A stretch of 64,000 nucleotides of DNA from Phanerochaete sordida (taxonomy: Eukaryota > Basidiomycota > Agaricomycetes > Polyporales > Phanerochaetaceae), in the NCBI GenBank assembly GCA_019973155.2, contig BPQB01000015.1, forward strand, positions 62,001-126,000. The letters are read 5' to 3'. The position numbers and the translations under genes are program-made. The notes below the pieces were generated by a model. It made no database searches. It had not been told where the DNA came from and saw only the letters and a program-made list of their open reading frames with translations. How positions within the stretch are numbered: position 1 is the first letter of the stretch; every line of letters starts with the position of its first letter. Positions 23,077 through 32,737 of the stretch are shown piece by piece.

Positions 23077-24583
23077 ATGGTTGCCCTTCAGCCATTCCTG
23101 TTCTACATCCCTCACGCTGTCCGACATCTTTTCAGCTTGTTCTGGAGAACGGATGCTGAGCCCCCGCCATCGGACTACTACCCCTTTCATCAAAACGAGA
23201 GGCTCAACGGCCGCTATCTCGTTCACACGAAGTTGGGGTCGGGAGTATGGTCGAATACGCTGCTCGTTACCGACACGAGTGTGCGGTGAGCGCCCCCTCT
23301 TGCCTTACCCTCTCTCATACTCACAAAAGATTGACGCATTCCAGAACGTCGAAGCAGTTCTACGCAGTCAAGGTTCTCACCCTTGACGCGACGAACGACC
23401 ATCGCACCGGTATGAGTCTCGAGCTGGAATCTATGCGGAAAGTCTGCAGCAGCGGACGGTCGGAGTGCCTTCCCACTCTGGTGGACGTGTTTGAAATACC
23501 ACGCACTCGTGGACACGTTCATCTGTGCCTGGTCATGGACGTCTATGGGCAAGACATTGCCACGTTCCGGCGTAGCGCACCTCAGAAAGCGCTACCCGTG
23601 TACGTAGTGAAGACCATTATCAAGCAAGTTCTGCTGGCAACAGCGCGTTTGCACGAACTAGGCATAGTACATACAGGTCTGTCTCTCTGCATCGCATCTG
23701 CCACCGACTTCTGCTTACCACTTCATCTCGCTGTACTCAGATATCAAGCCGGACAACATGCTCTTCCGCACTGAGATGACTCCGGACGCCATCGAGCAGT
23801 TCGTCGCTCAGCTGCCGTCAGACGAGGACGATGCTCTTCACCCGCTGCCTGCAGACTTTCATTGGAACGACCCTGAAGAGCGAATTCGGAAGATGAACGT
23901 CGTTCTCACTGACCTAGGACAATGTGAGCCGCACTCGCCGAATTGGTTTTCGTCATTTAACGTTATCTGGCAGCTCAGCGCATAGGCCCCGTCGGCCAAC
24001 AAACAGCCCCTCTCTTTGGGGCGTTCTCACTGCGCGCACCAGAAGTCATCCTGCGGTCTGATTTCGGCCCTGCAATCGATATCTGGGCGATTGGATGTAT
24101 CGTGAGTTCTCTAGTCGGACTCTGTAACTACATGGTCGCTCAATGAGCTACGGTCGCGCGCACAGGTATTCGAAATGCTCTCCGGGAGGTGGCTCTTCCA
24201 TCCTGAAGCTGGCGGGGACGACTGGAGCATCGAGGACGACCACCTCGCCAAGATGATAGAACTCACCAACGAGCGTTTCAGCGCCGCGATGCTTGAGCGC
24301 GCAGAGAATGCCAGGGAGTATTTCGATTCGCACGGTACGACATCCCTTATGTTTCGCATAGACCTTTCGGACAGACCCTGACATTGAGACCGCAGGTGAC
24401 CTTCTTAGGGTCCAAGAGCTGTACCCGGTCCCGCTTCAAGACGCGCTGAATAATTACAAGACCATCACAGCTGACGAAGCCAAAGCTGCGGCCGTCTTCA
24501 TTCGGGAGTGTCTCCACCTCGAACCTGCAGCTCGATGGAGCGCACGGCAACTGTTGGAGCACCCCTGGCTGCGCGACTTGTAA
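23077..24583 (+). CDS. SRPK-like Ser/Thr protein kinase, copy 4 (6 exons)
   Basis: The exons are 23077-23285, 23345-23676, 23741-23923, 23974-24101, 24166-24334 and 24396-24583, giving 402 aa. Exons 2, 4, 5 and 6 are the same length as in copy 3 (332, 128, 169 and 188 nt). The glycine loop LGSGVWSNTL, the lysine in FYAVKVL, DIKPDN, DLGQ, LRAPE, IDIWAIGCI and the SRPK segment LSGRWLFHPEAGGDDWSIED are present. The usual Trp after the glycine loop (TWL in the other copies) is Leu here. An in-frame ATG exists at 22864, but the TATA box and the copy 3 alignment favour 23077. The N-terminus (QPFLFYIPHAVRHLFSLFW) is hydrophobic. Confidence 0.88.
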
Positions 24584-27500
24584 GAGCGTTTCTCGCTACT
24601 GCCAAAGAACCATGCCCTGGCTTCGCCGAGCTTGGCGGCGATGAAGGCTACGCGCAGCTGGACTTGCCGCGCTGTTCATTTGTCCTCACAGAGTCGAGCT
24701 GCGACGAAGCCATGTGCGCGCAGGTATCGGAAACTACCTTCAAACCCTCCCTCTGAGAGCCAGGAGGAGCTTTCCCTGCTCCGCTTTTCATCAACGTACA
24801 GTACACCTCGGCGCAGACCGTACCTGGTCTTGGACACCTTATCGCAGTAGCATCAGTGAGCGCATATATCACGATATTTCTTGGAGTTCGCTGGAGCTGA
24901 GTATGCGTGAATTTCACCGTAAATGCCATTGCTTCGAGCAACTGTCGTCCCAGACTTTGGTAAGTCGCGACCGTGCAGTGGTAGCACTCTATTGCCACCT
25001 TCGCACTACTTTCCGCTCCCCTTAGATCTCACCCTTCTAGGACTGCGCCGCAATTTCAGCTAGTACTAAATGTCTCCCCGCTGTTGCGTAAAGGGTGTCC
25101 AAAGCATATCGGAAGGTGGCGTAGAGGGGCCTTCGAAGGACGCCTAGGCACGAGCAGTTGCTGTCGGGGAGAGCTTCAGTCTCCTAGCCAGTTGCTTTAC
25201 TCCATGCCACGGCTGAGTCAAACCGTCCGGTCGCAGCGAATGGCAGTGTGACAGCTACCGAGCGAAGGCGGCCCAGGACAGACTCGGCGGTGAGCCTTCC
25301 CAGCATCTCGCTGGGCCTCGTGGGACGCGATGGCTCTAGATGGCTCCCGCCGACGAGCCGTATCACCCGAGCGCGCGCTGTGAAGGCTTAGCACGGCAAC
25401 AGCACCATGAGGCCATCCATACAGATACAGATGATTCACCTCAGCTTCGAGCCTATAAACAGTGCCCGAACTAGACACTTCAGCTATCGGGGGCGGGCGA
25501 GCTGCATCACGTCATCCGTTAACCGCGGATTTGGGCGACTAACTTTGATTTCTCGATGTACAACGCCCGCGATTCAGTATACACTAGCCGGAACAATACC
25601 TTGAAAGACCTCGCGCTACATGGCGGCACTGTAACCTTAGAAGGTAAGCTCTGATTCTGTGATCGCCTGGATAGGGCTGAATAAAGACGTCAGCTGAAAG
25701 TTTAAACCTTGAGGTAACAGTACAATTTGGATGCATGCTGACCAAAGCCATATCCAGTGTCTTCCAGTCAGCAGCCGCGGATATCGTGAGAATCATCTAT
25801 CTGTATCACAGGCCGTGGGACAGCGTGGATGAGCGAATACGCGAACTTGATAATATCATTGACGCACATATAGTAGGATGTTTACTTGCGCTGGAACGCT
25901 CAGCATCTGTCCATGTAGCGCAGTCCTATGGCCGATGCACTGCACGGAGCGAAGATCGCATGCATGGAATTTGGAAGACTGGATATCCAGACTTTGTGTG
26001 ATACATGCCTTCACGGGGTATCTGGATGTGTCACGGTGATTCGCGAAGGCCTGCAGGCGCATCATGGAAGTGATGCCGTTTGTCGCCGACGTGTCTCTAT
26101 ACTTTTCGGGATGAAGCCAACGAGTAGGCTGCTGTAGAACGACAGAGGACCCTCTACAGAACCCTTCCACGTCTGTGATATCTCGACGTGACACCATCGG
26201 AGGAAATCAGTGCTGTGAGAGCGGTGCGGACTGAGACGATGGCCATCGCTCGGCCGAAGATAGGGAGCTCACGATGTGCTGTGTTAGTCTGCGACCGTCA
26301 GCCGGCCGTCCACGATGAGATAACGCGCGTACATCACCGTTATCTGCGCGATATGATGCTTCGAAGAACTGCGTCCAACTCGAGCGATTGCCAGATCGTA
26401 CGTGGCGCCAGCGCCGGCTGTACCACAACTGCGCAGGCACAACGGTTATGGGCCTTGTACGAGAAGCAATGAGCTGAGGTCTGTATCAATAGATCCAATA
26501 AGCGATTTGTCCGAACCACCCACCTTGCGTCCTCCCGACCCGGCGCAGACGCCACACACGTTCGCGCGCTGCGGCGCCCTGATCTGCCTCTTGACGTCTA
26601 CGAGCTAAAATGGACCAGCTAGAACGCGGCGAAGACCGATATCCGTGCATACTCACACGCATAGCGATATTGTTCCACGCGTCAGCTGACGCGGAAATGT
26701 ATCATGTCCGCTATTTGACAGCTGGATGAACAATCGCCGCCCCCGAAGCATCGCGGCATGGAAGGGGAACGAAGACGGCTGGGAAAGGGTGCAAATCCGT
26801 AAAGTCCGTGTCCGGGTCCCTGGCGCACCTTCCGTGGGCGGCGCCGGGTCTCTGTCTCGTCGATGCGTCATTTCTAGCAGTGATACTGGCGGGGGACGGG
26901 TGAGGACACGTCGCGGAACACGCAGAAGTAGTACGAACTCGCCTGGCGTTCCGACCGAGGACAAATATGCAAATGCCCATCACCGTGCGATGAGCCTGAA
27001 TTTCGTAGCACCGCCAGACCGCAGGCGCACCAACGCGCCATCTCGACAGCGCGTCCCGTGCGCACGGAACGCGGCGATGCGCGCACGCCAGCCAGGATCA
27101 GCCCGACGCGCCCGGGGCGGGCCAGCCCGCGGCATCTCTGCCCGTCACCGCGCGTGTCATCCCGACACAGCCCCGACGCCCCGCCGTGCGCGCACAACGA
27201 ACGTGCTCCAACCCACGCCATTTCCACCTCCGACGCGCCGCGGATGTGTACGGCGGCGTCTGCGCCGACTTGCCAATTCGCGCCGCTGTGCATTTCCGGG
27301 GCACGCGGGATACGCCAGTGCCAAAGCTAGGCCGCAGAGCACGCAGAGCGGCGCGCACCGCGACTGCGCAAGCGGGCGCAGGGCGGTGTGGCGCCACGCC
27401 CGCCGCTTGCGGGACGCAGGTGGGGCAAGCGGAGACGCACGAGGCCGTGAAACCGCCGAGCGGCCCTGCCCTGCACGCCTGCAAAACGACACTGGATGAG

Positions 27501-28146
27501 CACGGCTGCAGAGAGGCGACGGGTCGCTCGGGCATGAGGTGCTCACCTTCGTTCCGCGTCGGGCCCGCTGAGACAGCTTGTGGGGTGTCTCGGGCGGACG
27601 CTGCTCGCGATAGAGGGCTCGGCACGGCGCGCAGGACGCAGGATGGCAGACATTGTTTCCATTGTACCCAAGCAACCGTAGCGGAGACAACAAAGGGTAA
27701 GGAGGTAGTTGGTATATATTGTGTAAGGTACCGGACAACAGCATGGGGGAATATTAAGTATTAAGACAGTGAAGAAGGGGGCCAGGCCGGTAAAATCATA
27801 GGACACAGGAAGGTATAAAGGGATACAAAAAGGCGGACAGGAAGAGTCTGACGAGGACTGGAAGAAGGGACATCGACAAAAACGACGGAGAGAAAGATCC
27901 AGTATATGTGCAAGCGTCAAGGAAGGGAGCGACAGCTGGAGGACTGTGGCGGAGGACCGACCGCGTAGGCACGAGGGGCGTCTGGTGGGTAGGGGTGCGT
28001 GCTGTGTTCGGGAGGGCGATGCGGGATGTAAGAGGGTTCCGCACGACAGAGAAGATGGCTGATAGATAGTGCATGAAGCCGCCGAGACCCATCCGCCTGT
28101 TCGAACAGCGGCAGAGCGTCGACATGGAGCAGACCGAGGGCGCCGT
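24584..28146. other. Long gene-poor interval with a GC-rich island
   Basis: No gene is supported. 24.6-26.6 kb holds only short overlapping ORFs. 26.75-27.65 kb is markedly GC- and CpG-rich, which opens long Arg/Ala/Pro-rich frames on both strands (for example 26726-27499 on + and 27157-27744 on -). None has a domain. 27.7-28.1 kb is purine-rich and probably the 3' flank of the Galpha gene. Confidence 0.4.
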
Positions 28147-29556
28147 TTACAGAAGACCACATTCCCGCAGATGCAGCTGGAGCAGGATGTCCTGAATCGC
28201 GCTAAGAACGACTGTTTCCATCAAACGTATGATCAGCGGTAGGACGGGAGCACAGGACCAATGTGACGTACACTTGATCTGATTCGTGTCTGTTGCACAT
28301 GTGTAATGCGCATAGATCTGTTTCGTCGCTGCGCTTTGGTTCAGGGAGACGAAGCGGTTGAGGAGGTACTGGCAGGCCGCGTCGTAGTTGTCGCCGCCTT
28401 GGAAGTCGGGGAAGTAGTCACCCAGTGGTGATCTTGGCAGCTTCTCCGCGAACAGGTCGATCTTGTTCAAGAACAGAATCTGCGCGAAGCACGCGTCAGA
28501 ATGACGCATTTGCGGGAGATTATGCGTGCTTACGATGGATGTCTTGACGAACCACCGCGAGTTGCATATTGAGTCGAAGAGCGTCAGCGCTTCTTGCATA
28601 CGGTTCTACAGCAAAGCTCATCAATCACGGACCAGGTACGAGGCACTGATGACACTTACGACGCTCTCATCCTCGTACAGCATCTGGTCGTACTCGCTCA
28701 GACTGACCAAGAACACCAGCGCCGTGACGTTCTCGAAACAGTGGATCCACTTTTTACGCTCTGACCGCTGACCACCGACGTCGAAGAGCTTGTAGGTCAA
28801 CTCGCCAACCTTGAATGTTGTCTCGGTGATACCAGTCGTCTTTACTCGTGAGCGGAGGATATCTTGGTCTGTTGGCATGTAGTCTGGCGAAGACATGCGG
28901 TCGATCATGTTGAAGTAGTACACGGCGGAGTCGTTGAGCTGGAACTCGCGAGATCGGCTGACGGCTTCCCGCACGCCATGGTCTTGCCAGAGTCCGCGAA
29001 TGGCGTCGGCAACGTCCGTTGGCAGGACGTCGGTGTCAAGGTTGCCTTGCAGGCCGAGGATGATCGACCGGCGAGCATCATTCTGCGGGCTGAGTTGGAT
29101 GTCGAGCTGGGGCATGGCGTCGAGAATGGCACTGTGGGATCCGTTGAGAGGCCCGGCCGACGACCGCAGCGGCTAAACCAAAGCGGGAACAAGAGATAGA
29201 CGCACCGCATAGACTGGATGGTGTTGGAGTAGATGATCTCCTTGTACTGCTCACGCTCCGCGTCATTGTAGCCACCGTTGTGGATGAGCTTCATCTGCTT
29301 GAGAACGGTCGACTGTGGGGGAGCTCAGGCCAGGTTCACTCGAGATAGGGTCGCCGGACGCACCTTGCCCGACTCTCCAGCACCGAGCAGCAACATCTTA
29401 ATCTCGTTCTTCGCCATTGCGCGGTCCCGCTTCAGCTGGTTCTCGATCTCGTCGTTGCCTGGGGGTGGTGGGTGAGCGGTTGCAGGGGCAAGGGTGGGAG
29501 CGCAACGTACGAGCCTTCGCACCGTCGTCGACGCCGGTAGACTGCACACAACCCAT
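28147..29556 (-). CDS. Heterotrimeric G protein alpha subunit, Galpha-i/Gpa1 type (7 exons)
   Basis: Transcription runs leftwards. The exons are 29556-29511, 29458-29364, 29312-29206, 29131-28660, 28605-28534, 28479-28272 and 28211-28147, giving 354 aa, the usual family length. The N-terminus MGCVQS carries the N-myristoylation glycine and a palmitoylation cysteine. The nucleotide-binding motifs are GAGESGKS (P-loop), [12 protein letters not shown] (switch II), NKID and TCATDT. The end CGLL has the cysteine at position -4 typical of pertussis-toxin-sensitive Galpha-i. It transmits pheromone or nutrient GPCR signals at the plasma membrane. Basidiomycetes carry several such genes, so I do not assign a number. 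Confidence 0.97.
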
Positions 29557-30502
29557 GGCGAATGATAAAAAAAGCTGGGAGGGGGAATAACTTAAGTTTT
29601 AGAAGATTGGACAGGCAAACGACGAACAAACGAGCGGGAGGGGGTCGGTGAGTATCGAAACGGCGAGGAAAGGAGGTGGAGGTGGGAAGGGTTAACGACC
29701 ACAGGCGCCCAACCAAATTCTTGATGAACGCAGCAAAACAGCAACAAACAGATTTCCCTATCGGGCTGTTTCTCCGGCGACATTCAGGCGCGCTCGCCCC
29801 GTCGCTTCTCCCCGACCCAGCCATCGCTTGACACCTCTCTGACACGCTCTGCAGAGCCACGAGCACACCGCAGCAGAGGCTCTGCACGTCGCGCGCCATG
29901 TCTGCCCTCGCCAAGCAGCAACCGACACTCCAGCGCTGTCCGCCGCCGTCCACCTCCCACCCGGCCCATCTCAGAACACTTGAACATTTCTTCCCATGCA
30001 TTGTTCCATAACCTTGACCGGACCACACACTGAAGCACACGCCGGATCGCCCGCCGACGACAGTCCTTGATGGCGACGTTTCGCAGAGACAGCCCGGTCA
30101 GGGCCAGACACGCCGAGTCGCGCTAGCCGCTGCAGCGCATCCCATGCTCGCCGAGAGCTGCTGCTCAGTGCGGCGTCGCGCATGCTCGCGCATGACGTTG
30201 CAGGGTCGATCGCCGGCGCACCGCAGGATGAACGCGAGCTCCAAATACGATCGTCCGTCGCTTCGCGCGGTCGCACCGGCAACAGCGGTCGGCTGATAGC
30301 AACAGCCCACTTTCCGTCTTTCCCGCCCTCCATGTCTGGGGATCTTCCACTAATGAATGGCAGGTATCACTATTCCTAGCTTCTGGACGGGTTTCTATCC
30401 TTCTTCTCCGCTCTCATCCCTCGGTGGTGGGTGCTTTAACTCAAGAAGTATTCCGTGCTCTATATGGTGCCGACATGATAGTGCACATCCCTCCTCTGGG
30501 AA
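29557..30502. other. Divergent promoter region
   Basis: This is the upstream region of the Galpha gene (-), reaching to the tRNA gene (+). It is CT/GA-rich near the Galpha start, consistent with a long fungal 5' leader. No conserved ORF is present. Confidence 0.5.
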
Positions 30503-30596
30503 GTCACTTTGCCGGAGTGGTTAACGGGATCGCCTGCTATTCGTAGCTGTCAGCGGTTGTGCTTTGCACGCGAGTGTTCGAATCGCTCAGGTGACG
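30503..30596 (+). tRNA. tRNA-Ser(GCU) with a 12-nt intron
   Basis: The acceptor arm GTCACTT pairs with AGGTGAC, and the discriminator base is G. The D arm is CCG/CGG. The anticodon stem ATCGC pairs with GCGGT. The anticodon GCT is at 30536-30538, and position 37 is the A at 30539. The intron 30540-30551 follows position 37 and contains TAGC, complementary to the anticodon region. The long variable arm GTGC-TTT-GCAC is typical of Ser tRNAs. The T arm is GAGTG-TTCGAAT-CGCTC. A T6 terminator follows at 30598-30603. Confidence 0.93.
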
Positions 30597-30597
30597 A

Positions 30598-30603
30598 TTT
30601 TTT
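30598..30603 (+). terminator. Pol III T-run terminator
   Basis: Six T residues begin one base after the mature tRNA end. Confidence 0.7.
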
Positions 30604-30647
30604 GCTCTTTTTGTTTCTCTATCCTAGGCGCGCGGAGATTGCTAACC

Positions 30648-31328
30648 ATGACGGCCATGATCATGCGCCCAGTCGTCCTTTCTGCCAGGTCACTGCGGAC
30701 GCGGGTGCACTGCACACCTTGCTCTCGTACGCTCACCACCATGGCGAACGCGGCGGAGATAAAGAAGACGTTCCTGTCCGCGCCCAAGTACGCCGTCGTC
30801 GGCGCGTCGAAGGACCAGACCAAGTTCGGCACAAAGGCAAGCCCTGCATGCTTGGGTCACGGAGACGAGAGCTCACTTCGCCCTGCAGGTGCTCAAGTGG
30901 TATCTGGCGCGCGACAAGGACGCGACGCCCATCCACCCGGTAACGCCGCCCCTCTCTGACCTGCCGCGCGTGGGCTGACGTGCGGACGCTGCAGAAGGAG
31001 GACGAGCTCGAGGGCGTCGCGACGCTGCGCACGCTCGCAGAGCTGCCCGAGCCCACGCAGACGTCCGTGAGCATCATCACGCCCGCGAAGGTGCGCAGAT
31101 CGCCGGGTGCAGTCGCCGTGCTGACTCACGCTTGGTGCTTCGCGCCAGGTCACGCTCGAATTGCTCCAGCAGGCGAAGGAGCTTGGCGTCCCCGCGCTTT
31201 GGCTGCAGCCCGGTGCCGAGGACGCGGCTGTCGTCGCGTACATCAAGGAGAATCTCGCTGATCGCACTGTCTATGGCGGGCCGTGCATCCTCGTCGAGGG
31301 CGACGGCGTCATGCGCAGCCTCCTGTAG
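30648..31328 (+). CDS. CoA-binding-domain protein (YccU-like), 4 exons
   Basis: The exons are 30648-30836, 30889-30939, 30995-31090 and 31149-31328, giving 171 aa. The Rossmann-type CoA_binding fold shows YAVVGASKDQTKFGTKVL at the start, then VSIITPAKVTLELLQQA, then GVPALWLQPGAED. The first intron is of the GC-AG class (AAG/GCAAG), and only that donor keeps the frame. Two starts are plausible. ATG 30648 adds an Arg/Ser-rich, acid-free leader that looks like a mitochondrial presequence. ATG 30741 (context CCACCATGG) gives a cytosolic form of 140 aa. The substrate is unknown for this family. The gene begins only 51 bp after the tRNA. Confidence 0.9.
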
Positions 31329-32737
31329 GTTATGCGAAATAATCGAACGAAATCAGGTTACAATGCAACAGAGTAAAGCTACCGTATCGTGATACAGGCA
31401 CACCCTGCTGTCTGATTGACACAGGTAGGTCTGTAAATTCGCGGCGAGTTGTTTGATTCATGCGTTCGACCTTTCCCCGTGCTCGTTCGGAGGTCGCGCA
31501 AAATAGCCTTTTCAGGTTCGAAAGGATTGCCCTTGATTCGCGATCTCAAGAAACGGATCACGTTTGGAAGCACTTCAGATCCAGACTGGGGTGCGGCGTC
31601 GGACGTACTCACTGCCTGACCGTGATTGCAACAGCGTGCACAATCTGATGCGGGGCTTTCTACGCATTCCAACAATCGCTTATAGACTGTGTATCGAAGG
31701 CAGTACAGTCTCATTTGCAACGGCGACGTCTCTGTGATCGCTGTCAGCGCTTTAATCCTCAACGTTCACGATGACCGATGCTCAATGCACGCGTGTCAAA
31801 ATATCTGGCGTTCCAAACGGCGGTACGTGTTCCAAACGTGTTCCGGCCTATCCGACGACTTATGGTTTTCATCCAGCGACTGCTTCGCCATCCAGATGGT
31901 AGGTACATCAAAACCATTACCCTCGCGCTCTGCGGCGCAGCTCGTCAAGATGATCAGCGGTCGCCCTTGAGTCGGTACCAGCCGGTTCCAAGCCGCTGAG
32001 CAGCTTCGACCGAGGAGAATCCTGTGGAGCCTTCTACGGTGACCGCGGTAAGACTGGCAGAGATCGCGAACATAGGCATAGTTTAGAATGGCTGTGTCCG
32101 CTGTGGCGTCGCGCGGCAATAGCTCCTGGGGTAACTGCAGCGCCACGCCGGTGGCGACAATCGGAGCATGCGAGAAATTTCGGCTGCAAATGGACCATCG
32201 ACTTCGTCTCCGCAGCGAATTTCGGTCTGAATGATTAGTAGTATACGTGTACGTATGGTTCCTACGCCTTTCTGCTAAACATCTAGACTGGTCTCATCGC
32301 TTGAGAGGTGTTTGCTTGCGTCTCTCCCGCTCACTACGGCCCGAAGCGCGAGACCCTAAACTAGGAGCAAAGACGCCGGCGCTCGTCATCTGTGACCGTA
32401 ACCGCGTCACACCACGCCTCGAGCAGTCCTCGCGCTGCCTCATGCCTGCGAAGCGTCGCAAAATCCTCGTGTACTGTCTATGTAGGCTTTGACGTTAGAA
32501 GGGATGCTGCTCATCGATGTGCGGTGGTCTAAGCCTCGCGGCGAGCGCACCGCCTGCGCGTGGCGGAACGCGGTAGAACAAGCGAGAACGTTGTCGAAAT
32601 AAGGCCTGTCACGCCCAAATTTCGGGCGCGTAAAAAGGCTGGCGAGGCGCATAATCTGCAGCAGCCTCCTTCACGACTTTCCTTCCCTCCACAACCCCCC
32701 TTCACGACCTGACACGTTCTGACACGCTCTGAACACC
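31329..32737. other. Intergenic region upstream of the Hsp110 gene
   Basis: No gene is supported. Short ORFs on both strands lack motifs. The last 150 bases are the promoter and leader of the chaperone gene. Confidence 0.5.
32586..32598 (+). promoter_or_regulatory. Imperfect heat-shock-element-like site
   Basis: GAACGTTGTCGAA resembles three alternating nGAAn units with one mismatch (TTG for TTC). It lies about 140 bp before the Hsp110 start, where an Hsf1 site would be expected. A 13-bp imperfect match can arise by chance. Confidence 0.25.

Noticed and set aside
1..24583. Transposon origin of the repeated spacers
   Set aside because: No terminal repeats, reverse transcriptase, transposase or integrase peptides were seen. 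The repeats are better explained by segmental duplication of gene-bearing DNA.
26726..27499. Long + frame of 257 codons, Arg/Ala/Pro-rich
   Set aside because: It lies in a GC-rich island where frames on both strands are open. The composition is that of random GC-rich DNA, and there is no domain, signal or splice pattern.
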